Assembly (NCBI GenBank): GCA_030697165.1
Contig: JAUYQQ010000023.1
Coordinates: 222,681-286,680 of the forward strand
DNA length: 64,000 nucleotides
Origin: Acidobacteriota bacterium
Lineage (GTDB): Bacteria > Acidobacteriota > Vicinamibacteria > Vicinamibacterales > UBA2999
Reading direction: 5' to 3'
The notes below the pieces were generated by a model that did not search any database, was not told the origin of the DNA, and saw only the letters and a list, made by a program, of their open reading frames with translations. The translations under genes and the position numbers were made by a program. How positions within the stretch are numbered: the stretch's first letter is position 1; each line of letters opens with the position of its first letter. This document shows positions 1-8,224 of this stretch, piece by piece.

Positions 1-1665
1 ATCCTGCTCCTGGTGAACGGACACCGGGTCAACGACAACGTGTTCGGGCAGGCGGAGATCGGCGCGGAGTTCGGCATGGACCCGGCAATGTTCGAGCGGG
101 TCGAGATCATCCGCGGGCCGGCCTCGTCGCTCTATGGCGACAGTGCGTTCTTCGCGGTGGTGAACGTCATTACCAGGTCAGGCGCGTCTCTCGACGCGGC
201 CGAGATCGCCGTCGAGGGGGGCAGCCTTGGCACGGCGCGGGCCCGCACCAGCGTGGGACGCCGCTTCGCCAACGGCGTGGACTTCGCCCTGTCGGCCACG
301 GCCGAACGCAGTGCCGGCGTCGAGCAGCTGTACTTCCCCGCCTTCGATGCGCCCGACACCAACAACGGGGTGGCCGACGGCCTCGACGGCGAAGAGCTCG
401 AGCAGTTCTACGGCCAACTCAGCTTCCGGGACGTGACGCTCACCAGTGTGTACGGCCGGCGCCAGCGGCAGATCCCCACGGCCTCGCTCGGCACCGTCTT
501 CAACGAGCAGACTGTGCCGGAGCAGACGACGGATGCTCATACGCTGCTCGACGCGCAATACGCGCGGTCGTTCGGAGCCACACGCCTTAGCGCGCGAGCC
601 TCCTACGATCGGCTCGCCGCCGGCGGCCGCTATCCTTTCGCCAGTGCCGAGAACCCGGCGGTCCCGATCGTCGGCACCACTGACATTCTCGGATCGCGCT
701 GGAGCGCCGGTACCGGACTGACGCGATCCATGCCAGGGCGGCAGGTCCTCACCGTTGGCGCGGAGTTCATCAACAACCTCCATCAGGATCAGCGGTTCCA
801 ATACAGCAATGAGGCGGAGCCGTTGTTCGTGGACCGCCAATCCTCGAGGCAGTATGCCGTCTACGCACAGGACGAAATCAGGCCGGCCAATTGGCTGATC
901 CTCAACGCGGGCGTTCGCTACGACGGCTACGAGCAGTTTCGCCGGTTGTCGCCACGCACGGCGGTGATCGTGATGCCGTCACCGAACGAATCCTTCAAGT
1001 ACCTGTTCGGGTCGGCCTTTCGCGCACCCAATGCGTATGAGCAGAACCCCTTCTACTTCGGCGTGTCGAACCTGCTGCCCGAGTCGATCAACACCCATGA
1101 AGTGGTCTGGGAGCGCTACACCAACGACACGCTGCGAACGGCGGTCTCGACATACTGGTACACCGCCGAGCGCCTGATCACGCTGAGGACGGATCCCTCC
1201 ACCCCCCTGGGCGTGGCCTACGTCAACGAAGGGCAGGTGCGCGCCAGGGGGCTCGAGCTCGAAGCGCAGATGCGGATCAGGGGCGGGGTGCGGGCGGTGA
1301 CCAGTTATGCGCTGCAACGCGTCACCGATCAGCAGACCGGGACGGCTCTCACCAACTCGCCGCGGCACATGCTCAAGGCGCGGGTCATCATGGATGGTCC
1401 GACCAACCGGCCCATCATCGCGGCCGAAGTGGTGCACCTGAGCAGCCGGACGACGCTCGCAGGTCAGACCCTCGGGTCCGCGACGGTCGCCAACGTGACG
1501 GTCACCCAGCCGATCGGCCGCGACTTCGAGCTGGTCGGCATGTTCCGCAACCTGTTCAACGAGCAATTTGAGGATCCGGTATCCGGCGCGCACCGCCAGG
1601 ACTCCATCCTGCAGAACGGCCGGACGTTCCGCATCGGCCTCGGCTGGAAGTTCTGGTCGCAATAG
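1..1665 (+). CDS. TonB-dependent receptor, 5' end outside window
   Basis: This is an outer-membrane TonB-dependent receptor, which would take up a ligand using proton-motive force passed on by TonB. The frame is open to the first base, so the signal peptide, TonB box and start of the plug are missing. The visible part begins inside the plug (LLVNGHRVND), continues with the plug signature RVEIIRGPASSLYGDSAF and VNVITR, and then about 490 residues of beta-barrel with alternating hydrophobic and polar strands. It ends in an aromatic residue near the C-terminus (WKFWSQ), as outer-membrane barrels do. The ligand cannot be told from sequence. The only in-frame start inside the window is a GTG at 13, which is not the real start. 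A secreted aldolase-like gene follows 34 bases downstream on the same strand and may be co-transcribed. Confidence 0.93.
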   Translation: MLLLVNGHRVNDNVFGQAEIGAEFGMDPAMFERVEIIRGPASSLYGDSAFFAVVNVITRSGASLDAAEIAVEGGSLGTARARTSVGRRFANGVDFALSATAERSAGVEQLYFPAFDAPDTNNGVADGLDGEELEQFYGQLSFRDVTLTSVYGRRQRQIPTASLGTVFNEQTVPEQTTDAHTLLDAQYARSFGATRLSARASYDRLAAGGRYPFASAENPAVPIVGTTDILGSRWSAGTGLTRSMPGRQVLTVGAEFINNLHQDQRFQYSNEAEPLFVDRQSSRQYAVYAQDEIRPANWLILNAGVRYDGYEQFRRLSPRTAVIVMPSPNESFKYLFGSAFRAPNAYEQNPFYFGVSNLLPESINTHEVVWERYTNDTLRTAVSTYWYTAERLITLRTDPSTPLGVAYVNEGQVRARGLELEAQMRIRGGVRAVTSYALQRVTDQQTGTALTNSPRHMLKARVIMDGPTNRPIIAAEVVHLSSRTTLAGQTLGSATVANVTVTQPIGRDFELVGMFRNLFNEQFEDPVSGAHRQDSILQNGRTFRIGLGWKFWSQ

Positions 1666-1699
1666 CGAACTCCCTTATACTCGCCTGCGGGAGAAGAAC

Positions 1700-2704
1700 A
1701 TGCGTGCACGGATCGTGATTGCTTTGGTCGCTACGGTAGCTGCGGGAGCCCTGGTCGTTGGCCAGTCCCCCAAGCGGCTGAACCCCATGATTGAACTGAT
1801 GGCCGCGAAGAAGCCGGTCTTCGGCCTCTATGCCCCGGCCAATCGCCGCATGGGCGGCGGCCCCCCGGGCGCCGCGCCGGGCAGCGTCGTGACGCCGCCG
1901 GTAGTGATGCCCCAGAAGACGGCGGCCGAGCTGGCCGCCGAGGCCCTGGCGAACACGAACACCGACTACATCTTCGACGGGACGATGGAAGGCAACATGG
2001 CGCGGGCGCTGCCGGTGTTCACCGACTTCGTCAAGGGCATGGCCGGCACCGGCGCGTTCCTGAAGTCGCCCGCCGGCGCGTTCACGCACCCGCTCGTGGT
2101 CAAGATGCACGAGATCGCGCCCGACCCGAAGGCCGCCGCGGTCAGCATCGGCCAGCAGCTCAATCTCGGCGTCAGCGGCATCATGTTCGTGTCGGTCGAA
2201 AGCGCCGCCGAAGCCAAGGCCGGCATCGACGCCATGCGCTTCAAGGCCAACGGCGGCACGCGCTCCGAGGATGTCGGCCAGGCGCCGGCGCTGTGGGGTC
2301 TGAGCGAGAAGGAGTACAAGGCCAAGGCCGACCTGTGGCCGCTCAACCCGAACGGCGAGCTCGTCAACTGGACCATCATCGAGAGCCATGAGGGCCTCAA
2401 GAACGTGCGCGAGATCGCGGCCGTCAAAGGCATCGGCGTGCTCTGGCCCGGCGCCGGCACGCTGCGCGGCATGTTCAGCACGGTGCAGCCAGACAAGACC
2501 CGCAAGCTCGACGAAGCGGCGTGGGAAGCGTCGATTCAGAAGGTGCTGGCGGCGTGCAAGGAGTTTGGCGTCGCGTGCGGCTACCCCGCCAACGCCGGCG
2601 ACATCGAGATGCGCATGAAGCAGGGCTTCAGCGTGTTCGTCATGGGCTGGGGCGACGCCGGCTTCAAGGCGATTGAGGTCGGCAAGAAGGCGGCCGGCCG
2701 GTAG
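1700..2704 (+). CDS. Secreted HpcH/HpaI aldolase-like protein
   Basis: 334 residues. The ATG at 1700 is preferred over an upstream in-frame start because it has a GGGAGA ribosome site and gives a signal peptide (MRARIVIALVATVAAGALVVG). The body resembles the HpcH/HpaI aldolase and citrate lyase beta family, TIM-barrel enzymes that split or form 4-hydroxy-2-oxo acids. The segment around ESHEGLKNVREIAAVKGIGV followed by a GAG turn matches the family's metal-ligand glutamate and the downstream GPxDL loop. The family is normally cytoplasmic, so a leader peptide is odd, and a Gly/Pro-rich insertion (about residues 52-72) is present. A second leader-bearing paralogue lies at 11327-12136. Substrate unknown; the fold assignment is fairly secure, enzymatic activity is not. 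Confidence 0.85.
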   Translation: MRARIVIALVATVAAGALVVGQSPKRLNPMIELMAAKKPVFGLYAPANRRMGGGPPGAAPGSVVTPPVVMPQKTAAELAAEALANTNTDYIFDGTMEGNMARALPVFTDFVKGMAGTGAFLKSPAGAFTHPLVVKMHEIAPDPKAAAVSIGQQLNLGVSGIMFVSVESAAEAKAGIDAMRFKANGGTRSEDVGQAPALWGLSEKEYKAKADLWPLNPNGELVNWTIIESHEGLKNVREIAAVKGIGVLWPGAGTLRGMFSTVQPDKTRKLDEAAWEASIQKVLAACKEFGVACGYPANAGDIEMRMKQGFSVFVMGWGDAGFKAIEVGKKAAGR

Positions 2705-3223
2705 TTATTTCGCGGCGAGCAGCGGCTTGACGGTGCGGTCGACGTCCTTGAAGTCGACGATGCCGTCATGCCGCAGCACGATTTTACCCTTGCGGTCGAT
2801 GATGAACGTCGCCGGCAGGGCCTCGACTTCGCCGAAGGCCGTTGACACCTCGGGCGTGCCAATCAGGATCGGGAAGTTCATCGCCGTCTGTTTCCCGTCA
2901 ACCACGAACTTGTTCTTCTGCAGCCAGGGCGTAATCACGCTGGCACCTTCTTCGTCCATCGACACGCCAAGCACCACCAGCCCGGCCTGCCCGTGCACCT
3001 GCTGCAGCTTCATCAGGATCGGCATCTCGGCCTTGCAGGGGCCGCACCAGGTCGCCCAGAAGTTGACGATCACCACCTTGCCGGCCTGTTGGGCCATGGT
3101 GACGGTCGCGCCCTTGAGGTCCTTCAGCGAAAACGCCGGCGCGGTGCTGCCCACGGCCTGCTCGCCACGGACCGACACCACCGCCAACAACAGCACCGCC
3201 AACACGGTCGCCTTCATCCTCAT
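2705..3223 (-). CDS. TlpA-type periplasmic thioredoxin
   Basis: 172 residues. An N-terminal signal (about residues 1-20) is followed by an AhpC/TSA-Redoxin fold with the active-site motif WCGPC (Cys60, Cys63). The conserved cis-proline region is ALPATFIIDRKG. It is expected to act in the periplasm as a thiol reductase, for example in cytochrome c maturation. The ATG at 3223 overlaps the TGA of the DsbD gene by 4 bases (ATGA), so the two are translationally coupled. DsbD would deliver the electrons that keep this thioredoxin reduced, and the abundance of CxxCH cytochromes in the window fits that. It converges with the aldolase-like gene, with no space between the two stop codons. Confidence 0.93.
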   Translation of the reverse strand: MRMKATVLAVLLLAVVSVRGEQAVGSTAPAFSLKDLKGATVTMAQQAGKVVIVNFWATWCGPCKAEMPILMKLQQVHGQAGLVVLGVSMDEEGASVITPWLQKNKFVVDGKQTAMNFPILIGTPEVSTAFGEVEALPATFIIDRKGKIVLRHDGIVDFKDVDRTVKPLLAAK

Positions 3224-4977
3224 CGAGACTCCTGGCTCTTCGGGGTCAACACCACGTAGGTCGGCAAGCCGACCGCGCCAAATCGCTGCATCACTTCTCT
3301 GGCCGGCGACTCGTCCGGCACTTCGGCCTGGAACTTGATCTTCACGAAGCCGTCGAGCGCCGCCTTGACCGACGGATCGACCAGCGTCGTCTTGTCCATG
3401 GTCAGGCAGTTCTTGCACCACGTCGCCCACATGTCGATCAGCACGGGCTTGCCTTCGCGCTGGGCCACGGCCAGGCCCTCGGCGAGATCGGCGTGCCAGC
3501 CGTCCTTGAGCATGGCGTCCACGCTCGACGAGACCTGCGCCGGATCGACCGCGCGATCGCGGAAGATGCCATACGCGGTGTAGCCGTAGTACGCCGCGGT
3601 CAACAGGATGATGACGCCAAACCCCTGCTTCACGCGCACCATCCACGCGCCCGGCTTGGGCAACGCGCTGATGCCGGCGCCGGCAAACGGCCACGGCGCG
3701 GCCATGCCAAGTCCCAGCACGAACGGCAGCGCCAGGGCGGCGACAGTTCCGGTCGCGTAGAGATTGGTCGAGAACAGCACCACCTGGATGACCACCGGCG
3801 CGACGCACGCGCCCGCCAGCAGCGCGGCCACGCCGCCCATGGTGAAGGCCAGCGTCACCGAGCCGCGGCTCGAGCCGGTACCCACGTTGGCCGAGTACTT
3901 GGAGAAGTCGATCTCGAACACGTCGAACATCGCCAGCGCCAGCCCCACGAACAGCACGGCAATGCCCAGGTTGAACCACGGCGAGGCGTTGATCGTGCCG
4001 AAGGTCTGCGCCGACAGGATCACAATCAGCCCCAAGACGCCGTAGACGAGGGCCATGGCAGTGCCGTAGACGCTGCCGAGCAGCAGGCCGCGCGAGCGCG
4101 AACCGCCCTGCGAGCCGGCGCCGATAATGGCCAGGTTGACCGGGATCATCGGCAGCACGCACGGCGTGAGGTTCAGGGCAAGACCGCCGATAAACACGAT
4201 CAACAGGATCGCGAGCGGTCCGCGCCCTTCGAACAACCCCTTCTGCGCGATGCCGGCCTCCGCGTCCTGCACGAACTTGGTAAAGGCGGCGGCCGCGAGA
4301 TACCCGCCGTCGGTGCCGCCAACGTTGAAGTTGTCGAGCATCGCCATGGCATCGGTGGGTGTCGCCGGCACCGTGGCCGCGGGCGTCAAGGGCCTCGGCG
4401 CGACAATCGGGACCGCGGCGGCATTCGTGAAGTCGAGCGACGCGATTGCGGCGGGCGGCGCGACGGCCGCGGCCGTGCCCGACACCGACAGGTTCAGATC
4501 AAGCGACGCGGTGATCGGCAGGAAGCACTGCTTCTCGTCGCACGCCTGGTAGCGCACGCGCAGTGGCACGCGGTGCGTCCCCGGGGCGGCGTCGGCCGCG
4601 ATCGCGAATTGCACGCCGATGGCGAACTCGCGTTCGAACACGAGCAGCGGAATGGGCTCGCCTTCCTGGATAAAGTCCTTGGCTGCTGGGAACGCGGCCG
4701 TGGCGGACGCCACGGCGGGCACGGCTTCCATCGAGACCGTGATCGGGATCAGGTTGGGATCGCGCGGCTTGTCGGAGTTCATGTGGAACCCCTCGGGCAG
4801 CCGAACCGTGATCGCGACCCGCGCGGAACTGCCGGGCTGGACGTCGAGGGCGGCGGGCAACACCACCACCTCGGCCACACCGGGACGCTGGCCGGGCGCC
4901 TGCGCCGACAGGCCCCCGCCCCAGAGGGCGGCGACAAGCGCAGCTGTCCCGAGTCCAATCGCAGTTCGCATCCACAT
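3220..4977 (-). CDS. dsbD: Thiol:disulfide interchange protein DsbD
   Basis: 585 residues. It moves reducing equivalents from cytoplasmic thioredoxin across the inner membrane to periplasmic thiol proteins. In order: a signal peptide; an N-terminal DsbD alpha-type domain (about 30-190) with a redox cysteine pair around CDEKQCFLPI; about eight membrane helices (about 255-470) carrying the two catalytic membrane cysteines in TPCVLPM and GACVAPVV; and a C-terminal thioredoxin-like domain with ATWCKNC. This three-part architecture is complete for the family. It is the first gene of a dsbD-tlpA pair. Whether the ankyrin gene upstream shares its transcript is uncertain; 41 bases separate them. Confidence 0.93.
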   Translation of the reverse strand: MWMRTAIGLGTAALVAALWGGGLSAQAPGQRPGVAEVVVLPAALDVQPGSSARVAITVRLPEGFHMNSDKPRDPNLIPITVSMEAVPAVASATAAFPAAKDFIQEGEPIPLLVFEREFAIGVQFAIAADAAPGTHRVPLRVRYQACDEKQCFLPITASLDLNLSVSGTAAAVAPPAAIASLDFTNAAAVPIVAPRPLTPAATVPATPTDAMAMLDNFNVGGTDGGYLAAAAFTKFVQDAEAGIAQKGLFEGRGPLAILLIVFIGGLALNLTPCVLPMIPVNLAIIGAGSQGGSRSRGLLLGSVYGTAMALVYGVLGLIVILSAQTFGTINASPWFNLGIAVLFVGLALAMFDVFEIDFSKYSANVGTGSSRGSVTLAFTMGGVAALLAGACVAPVVIQVVLFSTNLYATGTVAALALPFVLGLGMAAPWPFAGAGISALPKPGAWMVRVKQGFGVIILLTAAYYGYTAYGIFRDRAVDPAQVSSSVDAMLKDGWHADLAEGLAVAQREGKPVLIDMWATWCKNCLTMDKTTLVDPSVKAALDGFVKIKFQAEVPDESPAREVMQRFGAVGLPTYVVLTPKSQESR

Positions 4978-5018
4978 ATTGTGTCAGATGCCGGAAGCCG
5001 GCCTCCGGTTCCCGCCCG

Positions 5019-6686
5019 CTAGCAGGAAACGCAGCGGTTGTTGTTCTTGGCGCCCAAACCCTCGAGCAACTTGATGGTCTCGGGATAGGGCTGGGTGCGC
5101 TGGACGGGCCCGTTCGCCAAATCCACCGTCGTCTGGCCGCGGCGGTTGACCACCTTCACATCCGCGCCCTTCGACACCAGGTACAGGATCATCTCGTTGT
5201 CGCCCCGAGAAGCGGCGTTGTGGACGGCGGTGCTGCCGTCTTCATCTTCGGCATTCACGTCCACGCCGACTTCTTCCACCAGGTACTTCACGGCCGCCAG
5301 CATGCCGGTCGGCGCGAAGCGGTGGGCGTTGCCAGCAAAGCCCTCGCTGTAGCCGGCGCCGGCCGCGGCCACCAGGGGCGGCGTGCCGGGGCCACCCACC
5401 GGCAGGTTGGGACGCGGGGGCGCGGCATTGGCATCGCCGCTGCGGGTGCCGCCCTGGAAGTCGCGGCCGCCGGCGGGCTTCATGGTCGGGATGTTCGGAT
5501 CGGCGCCGCGCGCAATCAACAGCTTCATGGCCGCGATGTCGCTGGCGTAGGCCGCACGCCAGAACGGGCTCGCGCCGGAATCGTCCGTCCGCAGGAGATC
5601 GAAGTTGTACTGCGTAAACCAGGTGTTGCGATTGGTGCGCGCGTTGGGATCGGCGCCCTTGTCGAGCAGCTTGGTCATCAGCTCGAGATAGCCCATCTTC
5701 TGCTGCAGGTAGGCGCGCGGCTGCGGGTAGAACGATCGCGGCTGCCACTGGACGTTGACCACGGCGTAGAGCGGCGTCACGCCGCCTTCGCTGGCCAGGT
5801 TCGGGTCGGCGCCGTGGTCGAGCAGGTAGCTCACCGTGTCGAAGTGGCCGTTGATCGCCGCCACCAGGATGGGCGTGGTCTTGTCGCCGGCGCCGCGCTG
5901 GTTGATGTTCGCGCCGCCCTCGACGAGCGCCCCAACCGTGCTCAGCGCGCCCTGCCGCGCGGCGAAGTGCAGCGCCGCCAGCCCGCCGTGCTTGCCGATC
6001 AGCTCGTTGTAGTTGAAGCCGCGGGTGACGCCGGGAATGACCGGACCGGGCCCCTGCACCGGCGCCGGCCGCGGCACGCCGTTCTGGTCGACGTCGGCGA
6101 CCGTCGTCAGCGCCGCAAAATCTTCAACCCGCGAGGTGATGGCCACATCGGCGCCGCGCGACAGCAGCAGCTTGACCACGTCCACACGGTCGGCGGCCGC
6201 GGCGAACATCAGCGCGGTCTGGCCGTTGGCGGTTTCCGTGACGTCCAGCCCGGCGCCGTTCTCGATCAGCATCCGCACCGACTCGGTGCTGCCGGCATGT
6301 GACGCCTGCATCAGCGCGGTGGCGCCGGTCGCTGTCGTGGCGCCGACTGCGGAGCCAGCAGCAATCAGCGGGGCGATCACCGAGGCATGGCCGATCTGCG
6401 CGGCCAGGTGGAGCGGGGTGAACCCGCCCAACCGGGTCTTGGCGCCGACGTTGGCACCGGCATAGAGCAGCATCGACGCCAGCTCCGCATCGCCGTTGAG
6501 CGCGGCCCAGTGCAGCGCGGTCATGCCATCGCCCTGCGCGGCGTTGACGTCCACGCCTTCCTTAAGGAGCTTCTTAACCGTGGCGGCGTCCTTCGCCATG
6601 GCCGCATCAGCGATCGGCGCATTGGAGGCGGCCTGCAGGGTGGCGACGAGGCCGAGGATGGTGACGAAGGTGGCGAGTTTCTTCAT
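5019..6686 (-). CDS. Periplasmic ankyrin-repeat protein
   Basis: 555 residues with a signal peptide (MKKLATFVTILGLVATLQAA) followed by about nine to ten ankyrin repeats recognisable by TALHWAA, TPLHLAA, TALMFAA and ALHFAAR cores. Repeats are interrupted by a loop at about 205-225 and a Gly/Pro-rich linker at about 405-425 (GTRSGDANAAPPRPNLP). It ends in RCVSC, a terminal CxxC whose role is unknown. Ankyrin repeats mediate protein-protein contact. In this genome type such genes often sit next to DUF1592 and DUF1552 genes, as here, which suggests a partner role for those secreted proteins. That link is inference from context only. Confidence 0.9.
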   Translation of the reverse strand: MKKLATFVTILGLVATLQAASNAPIADAAMAKDAATVKKLLKEGVDVNAAQGDGMTALHWAALNGDAELASMLLYAGANVGAKTRLGGFTPLHLAAQIGHASVIAPLIAAGSAVGATTATGATALMQASHAGSTESVRMLIENGAGLDVTETANGQTALMFAAAADRVDVVKLLLSRGADVAITSRVEDFAALTTVADVDQNGVPRPAPVQGPGPVIPGVTRGFNYNELIGKHGGLAALHFAARQGALSTVGALVEGGANINQRGAGDKTTPILVAAINGHFDTVSYLLDHGADPNLASEGGVTPLYAVVNVQWQPRSFYPQPRAYLQQKMGYLELMTKLLDKGADPNARTNRNTWFTQYNFDLLRTDDSGASPFWRAAYASDIAAMKLLIARGADPNIPTMKPAGGRDFQGGTRSGDANAAPPRPNLPVGGPGTPPLVAAAGAGYSEGFAGNAHRFAPTGMLAAVKYLVEEVGVDVNAEDEDGSTAVHNAASRGDNEMILYLVSKGADVKVVNRRGQTTVDLANGPVQRTQPYPETIKLLEGLGAKNNNRCVSC

Positions 6687-6710
6687 ATGCGATCCATTGC
6701 GGTAACGCGC

Positions 6711-6744
6711 GGCCGGGACTGAAGTCCCGGCCCTCCGAACGTCG
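6711..6744. repeat. REP-like hairpin with CTCCGAACGTCG tail
   Basis: A palindrome (GGCCGGGACTGAAGTCCCGG plus CC) is followed by the tail CTCCGAACGTCG. It fills the space between the ankyrin gene start and the DUF1552 stop codon. The same hairpin-plus-tail recurs inside the ActB1 gene at 23751-23784 with a different stem sequence, so the tail and the TGAAG loop are the conserved parts. Confidence 0.75.
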
Positions 6745-6745
6745 T

Positions 6746-8137
6746 CTAAAGGGCCGTCGGCGCGGGGGCGGCGTTCAAATCCATCACGCCCGAGCTGTCG
6801 CCGAACGAATCCATCTCCAGGCCGATGCCGCGCATGGCCGCCAGCATGGCGTTGGCCATGGGCGTGCCGTCGGCGGCCTTGATGTGCAGGTTGCCCTTCA
6901 GCGCGCCGCCGGCGTGGCCGGCGAAGAACAGCGGGCAGCGCTTGTGGTTGTGCACGTTCGAGTTGCCCATCGGCGAGCCATAGATGATGAGCGAGTTCTC
7001 CAGCAGGTTGCTGTCGCCGTCGGGCGTCTCCTTCAGTTTCTTCAGGAAATACGGCACCAGGCTGACGTGGTACTTGTTGATCTTGGCCAGTTCCAGGATG
7101 CGATCGTCGCGATCCTGGTGGTGCGAGGCGATGTGGAAGCCGGTGTTGACGCCGGTTTCCGGGTAGACGCGGTTCGAGACGTCGCGGCTCAACTTGAACG
7201 CGGTGATGCGGGTCACGTCCGAGGCGAACGCCACGACCTGCATGTCGAACATCAGCTTGACGTGCTCGTCATAGGAGTCCGGCACGCCGATCGGCGCGCC
7301 CGGCATGGTGCGCTCGTCACCGCTCGCGTTCTGGGCCTCGACCTTCTGGATGCGCCGTTCGATCTCGCGCACATCGTCCAGGTAGTCGCTGAGCCGCGCC
7401 TGGTCGGCGGGACCAAGGGTGCTCTTCAGCTGGTTGGTCGACTGGGTGACCCAGTCGAGGATGCTGCGGTCGCGGCGCCGGCGCGCGGTGCGCGCCTCGG
7501 GCGTGGCGCCAATGCCGAACAGCTGATCGAACACCGCCCGCGGATCGCGAACCATCGGCAGCGGCTCGCTCGGCGACGCCCAGCTGATCGAGTCGGTGTA
7601 GGCGCACGAGTAGCCGTAGAAGCAGCCCCCGGCCTGGTCGACGTTCTCGACGCACAACTGCATCGACGGCAACGGCGTTTCCTGGCCGAACTTCTGCGCA
7701 AACATCTGATCGAGCGAAGTGCCGGCCCGCAGGTCCGAGCCCTGGGTCTGTCGCGGGTGCGCCTGCGTCAGGAACACGGCCGCCGAGCGGAAGTGATCGC
7801 CGCCGATCTCGGGCGGATTGAACGCCTCGGCGTTGCGCACGTCGGTGTTGCTGACAATGGTGAGGTAATCACGCCACGGTTCGAGCGGCGCCATGCTGGT
7901 CGGGCTCAGGTCGAACGCCGACCCGGTGGCCGCCGGCGCCCACAAGTTCTTCTGGATGCCGAAGGCCGTGCTCCCCGCCGAGCCATGCACCATTTCCATG
8001 GCAACCAGGCGGACCTTGCGCGTTTGCGCGGCGGCACGGGCCGGCATCATGGCGTCGAGCATGGGCAGGGCGATTGCGGCACCCAGGCCCTTCAGGACGG
8101 TACGGCGAGCAAGACGCTTATTCGTGATGACATTCAT
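6746..8137 (-). CDS. DUF1552 secreted protein (Tat signal)
   Basis: 463 residues. The N-terminus has a twin-arginine type leader (LARRTVLKGLGAAIALP), so it is likely exported folded. The rest matches the DUF1552 family: HGSAG, IVSNTDVRNAEAF, GGDHFRSAAVFLTQAHPRQT and a C-terminal NSNVHNHKRCPLFFAGHAGG motif. The family has no established function but is almost always paired with DUF1592/DUF1588 cytochrome-type proteins in planctomycetes and acidobacteria. Such a gene lies 80 bases upstream on the same strand. A role in extracellular or periplasmic redox breakdown of some polymer is a guess from context. Confidence 0.92.
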   Translation of the reverse strand: MNVITNKRLARRTVLKGLGAAIALPMLDAMMPARAAAQTRKVRLVAMEMVHGSAGSTAFGIQKNLWAPAATGSAFDLSPTSMAPLEPWRDYLTIVSNTDVRNAEAFNPPEIGGDHFRSAAVFLTQAHPRQTQGSDLRAGTSLDQMFAQKFGQETPLPSMQLCVENVDQAGGCFYGYSCAYTDSISWASPSEPLPMVRDPRAVFDQLFGIGATPEARTARRRRDRSILDWVTQSTNQLKSTLGPADQARLSDYLDDVREIERRIQKVEAQNASGDERTMPGAPIGVPDSYDEHVKLMFDMQVVAFASDVTRITAFKLSRDVSNRVYPETGVNTGFHIASHHQDRDDRILELAKINKYHVSLVPYFLKKLKETPDGDSNLLENSLIIYGSPMGNSNVHNHKRCPLFFAGHAGGALKGNLHIKAADGTPMANAMLAAMRGIGLEMDSFGDSSGVMDLNAAPAPTAL

Positions 8138-8157
8138 ACATTCGCCTCGTAATCGGC

Positions 8158-8224
8158 AGCACTAAAGTGCTGCCCTACTGGCACCTCTTGCGGGTGCCGC
8201 CCTTCTGGCACTTCTTGTCACGGT
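8158..8224. repeat. Palindrome plus degenerate copy of the 18-bp repeat family
   Basis: GGCAGCACTAAAGTGCTGCC forms a 9-bp stem just upstream of the DUF1552 gene start. It is followed by two imperfect units, GGCACCTCTTGCGGG and GGCACTTCTTGTCACGG. These resemble the GGCACTTCTTGACGGGG phase of the 18-bp arrays at 45-48 kb. As at those arrays, a gene's stop codon (the DUF1592 gene, TGA at 8220-8218) falls inside the repeat. The match is imperfect and the spacing is 27 rather than 18 bases, so membership of the family is tentative. Confidence 0.45.

Noticed and set aside
2705..4162. One long 485-codon minus-strand gene
   Set aside because: Its upper part is the DsbD gene read in another frame; the real TlpA start at 3223 overlaps the DsbD stop by ATGA.
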